Shown here: positions 8,714 through 16,684 of the stretch, one piece after another
Layout: every line of letters begins with the position of its first letter
Position numbering within the stretch: position 1 is the stretch's first letter
NCBI GenBank assembly: GCA_004555535.1
Contig: SFHU01000001.1
Location: 1-64,000, forward strand
Reading direction: 5' to 3'
Origin: Clostridiales bacterium
Lineage (GTDB): Bacteria > Bacillota > Clostridia > Christensenellales > Aristaeellaceae
DNA: 64,000 bases
Position numbers and translations under genes: made by a program
The notes under the pieces: model-generated
Told to the model about the DNA's origin: nothing
Seen by the model: only the letters and a program-made list of their open reading frames with translations
Databases searched by the model: none

Positions 8714-9406
8714 TCACAGCGTCAGCCAGATGGCCGGGCGCAGCGCGCCGGACTCGTCATAGACGCGGTTGCTGGTGATGGTGCCGCGGGTGCGCACGCT
8801 GGCGGCGCAGCTCCTGTAGTAGCCCGGCGTGCGCAGCCACCACCAGGTGGTCTTCACGCCGTCGATGTCATAGGTGGAGGATTCCCAGGCGCCGCGCGCG
8901 TGCGCGTAGGCCGTCGGGATCACCATGCGGGACTCATAGGTCGGGAAATACTGCTCGACCTCGTCGCGGCTGAGCAGGAAGACCTGGTCCTCGGTGTCCG
9001 GGCCGCCCCAGTTGTACTTCTTGTAGGAGGGATTGCTCAGCGTGACCGTCGCGATGGAGGCGATCTCCTCCTCGCTAAACGCCGCCTTCATAAACTCGCT
9101 GTTGAGCCAGGCGCGGATTTCGGATTTCTCCCACGTCGGGAAGGACGTCTCGCGCTGGCCGGAGTGGTAGTTGTGCGCGTCAATCGCGTAGCGCGTGAGC
9201 AGCAGGGCCTTGCCGTCCTGCACGTCCAGCACCATCCACTCGATGGGCTCCTTGCCGTTGCTCTCGTCGTTGTCCTGCTCGTAGTGACCAAAGGTCACGA
9301 TATCGCCCACGTTCGCGGTGATTCCCGCGGCGGTCTCCTCGGCCAGCGCGCCGGCGCAAAGCAGCGCGAGCAGCAGCGCCGCGCAGGCCATCATCCATTT
9401 CTTCAT
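8714..9406 (-). CDS. Exported DUF6273-domain protein
   Basis: 230 residues. The signal peptide ends in ALA-EE (about residue 22). The domain has the hallmarks of DUF6273: an opening GDIVTFGHYEQD..EPIEWMVLD segment, a middle YFPTYESRM section and the closing WWLRTPG..RPAIWL block. The function is unknown; the fold is reminiscent of C-type-lectin/FGE-like domains, which is a guess. It is the first gene of the operon, with start at 9406 and GGTGG upstream. The promoter lies at 9516-9544. Confidence 0.8.
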   Translation of the reverse strand: MKKWMMACAALLLALLCAGALAEETAAGITANVGDIVTFGHYEQDNDESNGKEPIEWMVLDVQDGKALLLTRYAIDAHNYHSGQRETSFPTWEKSEIRAWLNSEFMKAAFSEEEIASIATVTLSNPSYKKYNWGGPDTEDQVFLLSRDEVEQYFPTYESRMVIPTAYAHARGAWESSTYDIDGVKTTWWWLRTPGYYRSCAASVRTRGTITSNRVYDESGALRPAIWLTL

Positions 9407-9433
9407 CGTCAAGTTGTCCACCTTTCTCTTTTT

Positions 9434-9478
9434 CAAACGGCTGTGCCGCTTCAGGGCCGGGCCCCGGCACACCCGTTG
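9434..9478 (-). promoter_or_regulatory. Leader hairpin of the envelope operon
   Basis: In the roughly 100-nt leader, AACGG-GTGTGCCG pairs with CGGCACA-GCCGTT around a GC-rich loop. It has no U-tract, so it is not an ordinary terminator. It may be an attenuator, an RNA stabiliser or a protein-binding site. Confidence 0.45.
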
Positions 9479-9515
9479 AATACGCCTTGTGATTTGACTG
9501 GTCGTCACGAGTGAG

Positions 9516-9544
9516 ATTATAACATTTCCGCCTCCCAAAGTCTA
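9516..9544 (-). promoter_or_regulatory. Promoter of the eight-gene envelope operon
   Basis: On the minus strand TAGACT (9539-9544) and a perfect TATAAT (9516-9521) are separated by 17 bp. The predicted leader is about 100 nt. Confidence 0.6.
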
Positions 9545-9628
9545 CCTTTCCTCCCCGCTTTCGCCGGCTCTTTCATAAATTTTTCTTCCTTTTCTGCGGT
9601 TTTCCGCCGCGCCCGCGCGCTGGGGCGC

Positions 9629-9669
9629 AAAAGCGCCGCCCTCCTCCCGAAGCAGGGGGAAGGGCGGCG
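9629..9669 (-). terminator. Terminator after the GH13 gene
   Basis: On the minus strand CGCCGCCCT pairs with AGGGCGGCG around a loop that can pair further (CCCCC/GGGAGG), followed by a short CTTTTGC. The U-tract is weak. Confidence 0.45.
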
Positions 9670-9727
9670 TCAGGATGCCCGGAAAAAGGCTTTTCCCGAG
9701 GGGGAAGCGGGGCCGCGGCCCGGGCGC

Positions 9728-11677
9728 TCAGCCCTGCACGGCGCGGGTGAAGAACGTCATGCCGCGCAGGCCCATGATGCGCAGGCTGTACGCGCCCGCG
9801 CGGGCGTTTATGGTCTCGCCGCTCTCGGCGGTCAGCTCCTGCGCGCCCAGCACGTCCTCCGCCGTCAGATAGACGTCCACGGCGTGCGCGCTGCGGTTGA
9901 TCAGCGTGACGGCGCAGGCATCCTCCGCCGGCTTGCCCAGCGCGTCCACGCCGCCGCTGATCGTGCGGATGACGCCGAAGACGTCGTCGTCCGGCGAGAT
10001 ATAAGCGCATTCGCCCGTGCGCAGCTCGGGATGCGCCTTGCGCATCGCGATCATGCGGCGGTAATAGGCGAGCATCTGCTGGTCCTCCTGCCCCCAGGGA
10101 TAGGTGCGCCGGCAGAAGGGATCGGCGCAGCCCTCCAGAGCGGCCTCGTCGGCATAGTAGACGCAGGGCATGCCGGGCACGCTCATGAGCACGCGCAGCA
10201 TCATGTGCTCGCGCAGCGTGCCGACCATGCGCTCCTCCTGGGTGAGGCTGTGCCGCGCGCGCTGGGCGCGCGGGATGTCGCTGCCGTCGTTGCCGGCGAG
10301 CACGTTGAGGATGCGCGGCCTGTCGTGGCTGCCCATCAGGTTCATGAGCGCGTAGAGGAAGGGCTTGGGATAATTCTGGTTGAGGGAGGCGAGCTCGCGC
10401 GCGATGTCCCCCGCCGTGCGCCGGCCCATCAGAAAGCCGATGAGCGCCTCGCGCAGCGGATAGTTCATCACGCTGTCCAGCGTGTCGCCCAGCACATAGG
10501 AGCGGATCTGGCCATAGGAGACCTTGTGGCTGGCATCCTCCCAGACCTCGCCCAGCACGGCGCAGTCCTCGCCGACGGACTTGACCTCCCGGCGCAGCTC
10601 GCGCAGAAACTCCATCGGCAGCTCGTCGGCGACGTCCAGCCGCCAGCCGCTGGCGCCCTGCCGGAGCCAGTGCTTGACGACGGCGTCCTCGCCGTTTAAG
10701 ATGTAGCGCCGGTAGTCCTCGTCCATCTCCCGGACGTTGGGCAGGGTTCTGAAGCCCCACCAGCAGTCGTAGTCATCCGGCCAGTGCCGGAAGGTGAACC
10801 ACTTGGCATAGGGCGAGTCGGGGTCGCGGTAGGCGCCGACCTTCTCGCCATGCGTACCGCGGCGGTTGAAGTACACGCTGTCGTCGCCGACGTGGGAGAA
10901 CACGCCGTCGAGCATCACGCGGATGCCGAGCTTGCCCGCCTCCTCGCACAGCGCGCGCAGCGTCTTTTCGTCGCCAAACATCGGGTCGACGCGCATGTAG
11001 TCGCTGGTGTCGTATTTGTGGTTGGTGCGCCCCTCGAAGATCGGGTTAAAGTAGAGCACGGTCACGCCCAGCTCCTTGAGGTAGGAAAGCTTCTGGCGCA
11101 CGCCCTCCAGGTTGCCGCCGTAGAAGTCGTTGGCGAAGTTGTCCCCGTTTTCGGAGATGTTGAGGAAGGGCATCTCGTCCCACTTTTCGTGGAGCATGAT
11201 GTTCTGCCCGGCCTTGGCGTGGAAAAGCGCGTCCGTCCCCTCGCCCCTGAAGAAGCGGTCGACCATGATCTGGTACATCACGCCCTCGTGCATCCAGCCG
11301 GGCGTCGTGTAGTCGGGGTCATAGACGGTGATCTGGAAGCTCTCCTCGCTGCCCATCCTCCCCTCGCCGCAGCCCGTGTGGTCGTCCGGCGCGCCGAGCA
11401 CGATGCGCTGCCCGTCCACCATCGCTTCAAACCTGTACCAATACAGGCAGGGCGTCGCGCTCACGGCGATCTGCGCCTCGTAATAGCGCTTGCCGTCGCG
11501 CAGGCCGAGCGGGCGCATCGGGAAGCGATGCTCCTCGCCGTCCCACACGCGCAGCTCGACGCTCTGCAGCGTCTCCCTGCCCACGGCGGCAAGCCGCAGG
11601 CGCACCTGCGCGCCGGCGGGAAGCGCCCCCTGCGGGAAGCGGTCAAAGCGTTTCAGGGTGTTATGCTCAAAAACCAT
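9728..11677 (-). CDS. Glycoside hydrolase family 13 (neopullulanase / cyclomaltodextrinase type)
   Basis: 649 residues, cytosolic (no signal). An N-terminal beta domain (about 1-120), as in GH13 subfamily 20 enzymes, precedes the (beta/alpha)8 barrel and a C-terminal beta domain. Catalytic residues are visible: nucleophile Asp348 in GWRLD, acid/base Glu377 in VLGE, and the transition-state Asp452 in GSHD. MLDGVFSHVG (255-264) is conserved region I. It probably degrades imported malto-oligosaccharides, cyclodextrins or pullulan fragments. Subfamily assignment rests on architecture. It is a single gene with its own strong promoter. Confidence 0.9.
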   Translation of the reverse strand: MVFEHNTLKRFDRFPQGALPAGAQVRLRLAAVGRETLQSVELRVWDGEEHRFPMRPLGLRDGKRYYEAQIAVSATPCLYWYRFEAMVDGQRIVLGAPDDHTGCGEGRMGSEESFQITVYDPDYTTPGWMHEGVMYQIMVDRFFRGEGTDALFHAKAGQNIMLHEKWDEMPFLNISENGDNFANDFYGGNLEGVRQKLSYLKELGVTVLYFNPIFEGRTNHKYDTSDYMRVDPMFGDEKTLRALCEEAGKLGIRVMLDGVFSHVGDDSVYFNRRGTHGEKVGAYRDPDSPYAKWFTFRHWPDDYDCWWGFRTLPNVREMDEDYRRYILNGEDAVVKHWLRQGASGWRLDVADELPMEFLRELRREVKSVGEDCAVLGEVWEDASHKVSYGQIRSYVLGDTLDSVMNYPLREALIGFLMGRRTAGDIARELASLNQNYPKPFLYALMNLMGSHDRPRILNVLAGNDGSDIPRAQRARHSLTQEERMVGTLREHMMLRVLMSVPGMPCVYYADEAALEGCADPFCRRTYPWGQEDQQMLAYYRRMIAMRKAHPELRTGECAYISPDDDVFGVIRTISGGVDALGKPAEDACAVTLINRSAHAVDVYLTAEDVLGAQELTAESGETINARAGAYSLRIMGLRGMTFFTRAVQG

Positions 11678-11752
11678 GGCTCAGCGCTCCATCCTTTGGG
11701 TGTGGTTTTCCGGGCAGCGCAGCAGCACTCCGCGCCCGGCACAGTCCCATTT

Positions 11753-11781
11753 ATTGTAATGGATTTTCCCATGAATGTCAA
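11753..11781 (-). promoter_or_regulatory. GH13 gene promoter (near consensus)
   Basis: The minus strand has a perfect TTGACA (11776-11781), a 17-bp spacer and TACAAT (11753-11758). The leader is about 69 nt. Confidence 0.8.
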
Positions 11782-11854
11782 ACCCGCGCAGCGCCCTGCG
11801 GAAGAGTTCACATTTTTGTCTCATTCCCATTGCTTCCGCGCAACAACTGCGCTT

Positions 11855-11882
11855 TATAATGAAGCAAACAAGCAAAAGGAGG
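11855..11882 (+). promoter_or_regulatory. -10 box and ribosome site of the 11890 gene
   Basis: TATAAT at 11855-11860 with only a weak TTGCTT at 11830-11835 (19-bp spacer). AAGGAGG at 11876-11882 lies 7 nt before the ATG, so the transcript leader would be very short. Confidence 0.35.
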
Positions 11883-11889
11883 GCCGCTC

Positions 11890-12480
11890 ATGAAACGCAT
11901 ACTTTCCGCGCTCTGCGCGTGCGCTGTGCTCGCCGCGGCGCTCCTGCTCCTTCTGGGCGCGCAGGGCGAGGTGCGCACCGCCGCGCAGACCGCCGGCGGC
12001 GCAGCCGGTCAGGCGCAGACCGGCGATGCATCGGACAGGGAGCGCGACGGGGCGCACACGGAGCCGCTCTTTTCCTCGCTCTCCCCGGGCGCCGTCACGG
12101 CGCTGTCCGTCACCTCCGGCGACCGGCACTTTGAATTTCTCTGCGACGGGGACGCCGTCAGCGTCAACGGGCAGATGGCCGACGGCGAGATCTTTCTGAC
12201 GCTGCTGGACCAGATCCTGACGCTGCCCGTCACGGCCTGCGCCGCCTTCTCCCCGGAGGAGGGCAGCGCGATGCTCACGCTCGTTGTGACCGCCGCCGGC
12301 CACGACTACACGGTCCGCTTCTACGAGGGCAGCTCGCAGGAGACGGCGCGCGTGCTCGCCGGCACGCCCGAGGAGCCCGTCTACGGCGCCACCAGGGCCT
12401 GGCGCATCGGCACGCTGCTGCTGGTGTGCGACGGCACGCGCATCCAGGACGAGAGCGGCAACGAGACGCCCGCCCAATGA
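11890..12480 (+). CDS. Small exported or membrane-anchored protein, DUF4340-like
   Basis: 196 residues. A hydrophobic segment (about 5-25) acts as signal or anchor, followed by an Ala/Gly/Gln-rich low-complexity stretch (about 29-60). The folded region is rich in beta strands; VTALSVTSGDRHFEFLCDGD resembles the start of DUF4340 domains by eye. No catalytic motif is visible and no function can be given. It stands alone, divergent from the GH13 gene with which it shares an upstream region. Confidence 0.7.
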   Translation: MKRILSALCACAVLAAALLLLLGAQGEVRTAAQTAGGAAGQAQTGDASDRERDGAHTEPLFSSLSPGAVTALSVTSGDRHFEFLCDGDAVSVNGQMADGEIFLTLLDQILTLPVTACAAFSPEEGSAMLTLVVTAAGHDYTVRFYEGSSQETARVLAGTPEEPVYGATRAWRIGTLLLVCDGTRIQDESGNETPAQ

Positions 12481-12550
12481 TCGGGTCCTTCCTGTGACCG
12501 GCCTCTTCCGCCGGCCGGCTTCTTCCGCTGAAATTCTTCCAAAACGCACA

Positions 12551-12588
12551 GCCCCCGCGCCTGCCGGACAACCGGACGCGCGGGGGTA
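12551..12588. terminator. Probable terminator downstream of the 11890 gene and the VWA gene
   Basis: CCCCCGCGC and GCGCGGGGG pair around a loop that carries CCGG/CCGG. TATTATT follows on the plus strand, a weak U-rich tail. The rest of the 12481-12675 gap shows nothing else I can name. Confidence 0.4.
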
Positions 12589-12675
12589 TTATTCCCGTTT
12601 TGGGGCGTTTTCTTCCCCGGCCTGCGATATGGGGAGGGCTAGGGCATGGACGGCCCAGGGAAAGCGGGCCGGCGC

Positions 12676-13320
12676 TCACCGCCTGCTGCGGTAGTCCTCG
12701 TCGATGCGCTGCTTCCAGTCGCTTCCAAGCGGACAGCTGGCGCGCACGGCGCTGATGGCCTCGCCCATCACCTCGTAGTTGAGCGCGGTGCCCTGCGCGT
12801 CGCTGTTGTAGTCGACCGCGCGGTCCGCGCCGATGCCGAAGCGCCCGGCGGTCTGCACGGCGTCGATGTTTGCGCCCAGGAAGAGGAACTCCCAGCCGTA
12901 GAGGCTCTTCTGCCGCTCGATCATCCTGCGGACCTCCTCGACGGTATAGCGGCGGCTGGCGTTCTCCATGCCGTCCGTCGTGATGATCACGAGCGTGTGC
13001 TCCGGGCGGTCCTCCTCGCGCGCATAGCGGTGGACATTGCCGATATGGTGGATCGCGCCGCCGATGGCGTCCAGCAGCGCCGTGCAGCCGCCGGGGGTGT
13101 ACTGCTGCCGGGTCATCGGCTCGACGCGGCGGATGTCCACGCGGTCGTGGATGACCTCGCTGCGGGTGTCAAAGAGCACGGTGGAGACGTATGCCTCCCC
13201 CTCCCCCCTGCGCTGGCGCTCGATCATGGCGTTGAAGCCGCCGATGGTGTCGGCCTCCAAGCCGCTCATGGAGCCGCTGCGGTCGAGGATGAAGACCAGC
13301 TCTGTCAGATTCTTTCTCAT
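12676..13320 (-). CDS. von Willebrand factor type A domain protein
   Basis: 214 residues, a single VWA domain with no signal. The MIDAS motif DRSGS (Asp13, Ser15, Ser17) and the distal TTDGMENAS block are intact, so it should bind Mg2+ and a partner protein. It resembles YegL/TerY-type cytosolic VWA proteins. ATG at 13320 has GGGAGG upstream. It lies 79 nt after the macro-domain gene; VWA and macro-domain proteins co-occur in stress (Ter-like) gene sets, so a joint ADP-ribose-related role is a reasonable inference. Confidence 0.85.
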   Translation of the reverse strand: MRKNLTELVFILDRSGSMSGLEADTIGGFNAMIERQRRGEGEAYVSTVLFDTRSEVIHDRVDIRRVEPMTRQQYTPGGCTALLDAIGGAIHHIGNVHRYAREEDRPEHTLVIITTDGMENASRRYTVEEVRRMIERQKSLYGWEFLFLGANIDAVQTAGRFGIGADRAVDYNSDAQGTALNYEVMGEAISAVRASCPLGSDWKQRIDEDYRSRR

Positions 13321-13399
13321 CAAAAACGCCTCCCTTTCTTTGGATAGACGCAGTCTATCACAGTCAGAGAGGCGTTTGGTCGCCTGTGAGGCGACAAAT

Positions 13400-14446
13400 T
13401 CACCCGCCGATGAGGCTCTGGTCGAACGCGAAGAGCGCCTCGTTGATCTCAAAGACGTTGTAGTTGCCGCGCTCGATGAAGTATTCCACGATGATGTCAA
13501 ACGGGGTCGAGTGCGAGAGCGCAAACCCGGCCTTCATCAGCATCTCCCGCGTCTCCTCAAGCGGCAGCTCCAGCGCGATGGCGAAGGCCAGCACGGTCGT
13601 CTTTTCGGGCCGGTAGCCGGGATTGCTTTTGATCTTGTGGAAGAGGCGGCGGTCGATGTTGGCCCGGCGGTAGCAGGCGGCGTCGGTCATGTGCTTCTCG
13701 TCGATCTTGCGCAGCAGCATCTGCGAAAAGCCCTCGTCCAGGCGCCCCAGCCGCTCGTCAAGCTCCCGCGACGGCGCCGCGCTGCAGGGAAAGGGCGCCG
13801 CATCGCCGGAAAAGGGCGCCGCGTCGCAGAGAAAGGGCGCCGCAGCCCTTTCCTCCTCCATGTACAGCGCGCCCTGCCGGCGGCGGCTCAGCTTCCTGCC
13901 GCCTGCCTCGCTGTGCGATTGCACGTAGGCGTCGTCGATGCAGACGGCGATGTCGGGAAACAGCCTGCTGCCCAGCTGCACGGCGTCCCGGCCGAACACG
14001 ACGAGGACCACCTCCATCTCGTGCCCGAGCAGGTAGCCGGCAATCGTGTCCGTCGCCACCCGCAGCGCCTGCCCCAGCGGATAGCCGTATGCGCCGGCGG
14101 AGATCAGCGGGAAGGCGATGCTCGCGCAGCCGTTTGCCTCGGCCAGCTCCAGCGAACGGCGATAGCAGGAGGCCAGCAGCGCCGGCTCGCCATGCCGCCC
14201 GTCCTGCCAGATGGGGCCGACGGTGTGGATGACGTAGCGGCACGGCAGGCGATAGCCCGGCGTGATCTTCGCCTCGCCGGTGCGGCAGCCGTGCAGCGCG
14301 CGGCAGGCCTCCAGCAGCTGCGGCCCGGCGGCGCTGTGAATCGCGCCGTCCACCCCTCCGCCGCCAAGCAGTGACGCATTGGCGGCGTTGACCACGGCGT
14401 CCACGCGCATTTTTGTGATGTCGTTTCTGACCATCGTCAGCGGCAT
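13400..14446 (-). CDS. Macro-domain protein with conserved C-terminal helical domain
   Basis: 348 residues. The N-terminal macro domain (about 1-165) has the ADP-ribose-binding pattern: VDAVVNAAN, the [10 protein letters not shown] loop, and [10 protein letters not shown] linker with three DAAPF-like repeats follows (about 210-230). The C-terminal 110 residues ([19 protein letters not shown] ... [11 protein letters not shown]) form a helical domain that recurs in clostridial macro proteins and looks HTH-like. The likely function is removal or sensing of ADP-ribose. I chose the ATG at 14446, seven bases after GGAGG; the ATG at 14452 lies too close to it. Confidence 0.85.
   Translation of the reverse strand: MPLTMVRNDITKMRVDAVVNAANASLLGGGGVDGAIHSAAGPQLLEACRALHGCRTGEAKITPGYRLPCRYVIHTVGPIWQDGRHGEPALLASCYRRSLELAEANGCASIAFPLISAGAYGYPLGQALRVATDTIAGYLLGHEMEVVLVVFGRDAVQLGSRLFPDIAVCIDDAYVQSHSEAGGRKLSRRRQGALYMEEERAAAPFLCDAAPFSGDAAPFPCSAAPSRELDERLGRLDEGFSQMLLRKIDEKHMTDAACYRRANIDRRLFHKIKSNPGYRPEKTTVLAFAIALELPLEETREMLMKAGFALSHSTPFDIIVEYFIERGNYNVFEINEALFAFDQSLIGG
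13776..13852. repeat. Short tandem repeat in the macro-protein linker
   Basis: Three imperfect copies of a roughly 27-bp unit centred on AAAGGGCGCCGC encode the repeated (D/A)AAPF linker. They are in frame, so copy number can change without a frameshift. Confidence 0.7.
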
Positions 14447-14479
14447 GGTCATCCCTCCCGTCTTTTTCCGTGCCCGTCC

Positions 14480-15127
14480 TCAGGCCTCCCCATAGAAGCC
14501 CTTCACCCGCTCCCGCACGGCGGCAATCGCCGGGCCGAGGCAGAAGCCCGTCACCACGGTCGTCAGGCCGACCGTCGAGCCCAGCGCGAAGCCGGAGAGC
14601 ATCATGCCCACGTCCCAGCAGACGCGGATGACGCGGAAGGAGAGGCGCTTCGTGTGCGCCGCGATGATCTGCGGCACGGCGTCGTAGGGCGCCACGCCCA
14701 GGTCGACGGAGATATACACCGACGCCGAGAGCAGGAATACCAGCATCGTGGGCGCAAAGATGGCCAGGCGCGCAGCCATCGTCAGCGTCAGCAGCGCGGG
14801 AAAGCGGTCGAGCACCGCCATGACGAAGTCCGCCGTGTAGCCGATAAAGACCATGTTGGCCAGCGTGCCCGCGCCGATGCGGCCCACGTCAAACCGCAGC
14901 ACGATCAGCATCAGCAGCGCGTTGAGCGTGAGCTGCACGGTACCGAAGGACACGCCCATCAGCCGGCTCAGGCCGAGGGTCAGCGTCGAGCAGGGATCCG
15001 TGCCCAGCCCGATGCGGTCAAACACGGCGACGCACACGCCCATCAGCTCCACGCTCAGCAGCAACGAAATGAGCCTTCTCCCCATGCGCGGACGCGCCAT
15101 GCCCCGCACAAACTCCCGTAATCCCAT
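14480..15127 (-). CDS. YczE/YyaS/YitT-family membrane protein
   Basis: 215 residues with about five to six hydrophobic segments. The pattern GLGTDPCSTLTLGLS..GVSFGTVQL and the later VDLGVAPYDAVPQ are typical of the YczE-like (DUF6198) membrane family. No biochemical role is established that I can cite. Start choice: two adjacent ATGs (15130 and 15127) follow GAGG; the second has the better spacing. It heads the operon with the macro and VWA genes (27 nt gap). Confidence 0.75.
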   Translation of the reverse strand: MGLREFVRGMARPRMGRRLISLLLSVELMGVCVAVFDRIGLGTDPCSTLTLGLSRLMGVSFGTVQLTLNALLMLIVLRFDVGRIGAGTLANMVFIGYTADFVMAVLDRFPALLTLTMAARLAIFAPTMLVFLLSASVYISVDLGVAPYDAVPQIIAAHTKRLSFRVIRVCWDVGMMLSGFALGSTVGLTTVVTGFCLGPAIAAVRERVKGFYGEA

Positions 15128-15184
15128 CATCCATCCTCTTTCCCGGGCCGCGCCCGATTGTCCGCTGCGTTCATACCGGAGCAC

Positions 15185-15213
15185 ATTATATCGGAACCGC
15201 AGGAAAACATCAA
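15185..15213 (-). promoter_or_regulatory. Promoter of the yczE-macro-VWA operon
   Basis: TTGATG (15208-15213), a 17-bp spacer and TATAAT (15185-15190) on the minus strand. The 15131-15354 gap is a divergent promoter region shared with phnD. Confidence 0.7.
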
Positions 15214-15295
15214 GCCGCGCGCACCGTTTTCCGCGCGTTTTTGCTTCCGTGTAAAAACTTTGCAATTTCCCTTCCTTTTTCCATGCCTGCTGTGC

Positions 15296-15301
15296 TATAC
15301 T
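15296..15301 (+). promoter_or_regulatory. -10 box upstream of phnD
   Basis: TATACT with no convincing -35 hexamer at 16-18 bp, which suggests an activator-dependent promoter. GAGGAGG at 15339-15345 serves the phnD ATG. Confidence 0.4.
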
Positions 15302-15354
15302 GTACGCGTCCACATGTCACTTTTGTGTCATTACCATTGAGGAGGTTTTTTCCA

Positions 15355-16395
15355 ATGAAGAAGCTGCTTTCCCTCGCCCTGGCGCTGCTCATGTGCATCG
15401 CCTGCGTCAGCGCCCTGGCCGACACCGTCGCCATGGACAAGCTGACCCTCCAGTTCGTCCCCTCCAAGGACGCGGACGTCATCATCACCGGCACCAAGAA
15501 CCTGCCGGAGCTGCTCAAGGCCGAGCTGCTGAAGCAGGGCTACGATGTCAAGGACATCGAGATCTCTGTCGGCACCAGCTATGAGGCGACCGGCGAGGCC
15601 ATGGCCGCCGGCACCATCGACATCGGCTGGCTGCCGGGCGGCACCTACGCCCTCTACAGCGACGAGGTCGAGGTCATCCTGACCGCTACCCGCGCCGGCC
15701 TGTCCAACGACAGCACCGACCCGAAGACCTGGAACGGCGAGGCCAACAAGACCCTCAAGAATGGCCCGGAGGTCACCTTCTACCGCTCCCTGATCTACGC
15801 CACGCCCTCTGCCTACGGCAAGGAGCTGGCCGCCAAAGTCAACGCCGGCGAGGCGCTGACGTGGGAAGACCTTGAGAAGGCCAACTGGGCCGTGCTCAAG
15901 AACTCCTCCTCCGCGGGCTACATCTACCCGACCCTCTGGCTGCAGGACAACTACGGCAAGAAGCTGACCGATCTGCCCAGCGCTGTGACCCTCTCCGGCT
16001 ATGGCGAGGCCTTCGCGCAGGCGGCGGCCGAGGCGGTCGACATCATCGTCTGCTACGCGGACGGCCGCAACGACTATGAGGCGGCCTGGACGCTGCCCAT
16101 CGATCAGGCGGACGAGACCGGCAAGCAGGGCATGGGCCGCGAGGATTCCATCTGGAACGAGCTCAATGTCATCGGCGTCACCCCGGGCATCTACAACGAC
16201 ACCGTCTCCATCACCAAGGCGAACCCGGCCGTCTACAATCCGGAGTTCATCGCGGCGATGCAGAACGCCCTGATCAACGTCATCAACACGCCGGAAGGCC
16301 AGGAGATCTTCAGCGTGTACAGCCACACCGGCTACGCTGTCGCGACCGATTCCGATTACGACGGCGCGCGCGCTGCGCTCAAGATCGCGCAGTAA
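15355..16395 (+). CDS. phnD: Phosphonate/phosphite/phosphate ABC transporter substrate-binding protein
   Basis: 346 residues. The signal peptide ends in ALA-D (about residue 20). The PhnD family pattern is clear: the IGWLPGGTYAL segment, a conserved SSSAGYIYPTLWL block and a C-terminal HTGYAVATDSDYD. It captures an organophosphonate or similar oxyanion outside the membrane for the PhnC/PhnE importer. The actual ligand cannot be read from sequence. An attenuating terminator follows, so phnD may be expressed more than the distal genes, as is common for binding proteins. Confidence 0.92.
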   Translation: MKKLLSLALALLMCIACVSALADTVAMDKLTLQFVPSKDADVIITGTKNLPELLKAELLKQGYDVKDIEISVGTSYEATGEAMAAGTIDIGWLPGGTYALYSDEVEVILTATRAGLSNDSTDPKTWNGEANKTLKNGPEVTFYRSLIYATPSAYGKELAAKVNAGEALTWEDLEKANWAVLKNSSSAGYIYPTLWLQDNYGKKLTDLPSAVTLSGYGEAFAQAAAEAVDIIVCYADGRNDYEAAWTLPIDQADETGKQGMGREDSIWNELNVIGVTPGIYNDTVSITKANPAVYNPEFIAAMQNALINVINTPEGQEIFSVYSHTGYAVATDSDYDGARAALKIAQ

Positions 16396-16408
16396 CCGCT
16401 CCCCGCGC

Positions 16409-16441
16409 GGGCGGCTTCCAGGCGGAAGCCGCCCGTTTTTT
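16409..16441 (+). terminator. Attenuating terminator after phnD
   Basis: An 11-bp perfect stem GGGCGGCTTCC/GGAAGCCGCCC with loop AGGC, then GTTTTTT. It sits between phnD and phnC and probably allows partial read-through. Confidence 0.85.
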
Positions 16442-16573
16442 GGAAAGCCTCCACACTGGCTCATGCTCTGCATGGACGCCCTTTTTCAGTCCATCCAAGT
16501 CTTCAGAAAATCAACCGTCAGGTAACGCTTCGCTCCCTGACTGCTTCTCAGGAATGGCTTCGCCATGAAGGGA

Positions 16574-16640
16574 AACGTTGGGCTGCCGCCCAAACCTGCC
16601 CGGGGGACACGTCCCCCGGACTCCCTTCTTCGCTTCACGC
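16574..16640 (-). repeat. Intergenic element A, copy 2 (modules A1, A2, A4)
   Basis: Inverted copy inside the phn operon: A4 (TTGGGCTGCCGCCCAA), A2 as CCGGGGGACACGTCCCCCGG, then A1 (CTTCTTCGCTTC). The A5 stem is absent. It is one of two copies not placed 3' to a gene in the usual orientation. Confidence 0.8.
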
Positions 16641-16684
16641 GCTTTAAAGCGGATTCCAAATACCAAGCAAAGGATGTGTCCCCG

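Noticed and set aside
16565..16684. N-terminal extension of PhnC
   Set aside because: The extra 40 codons read through element A and have no homology to the ABC domain.
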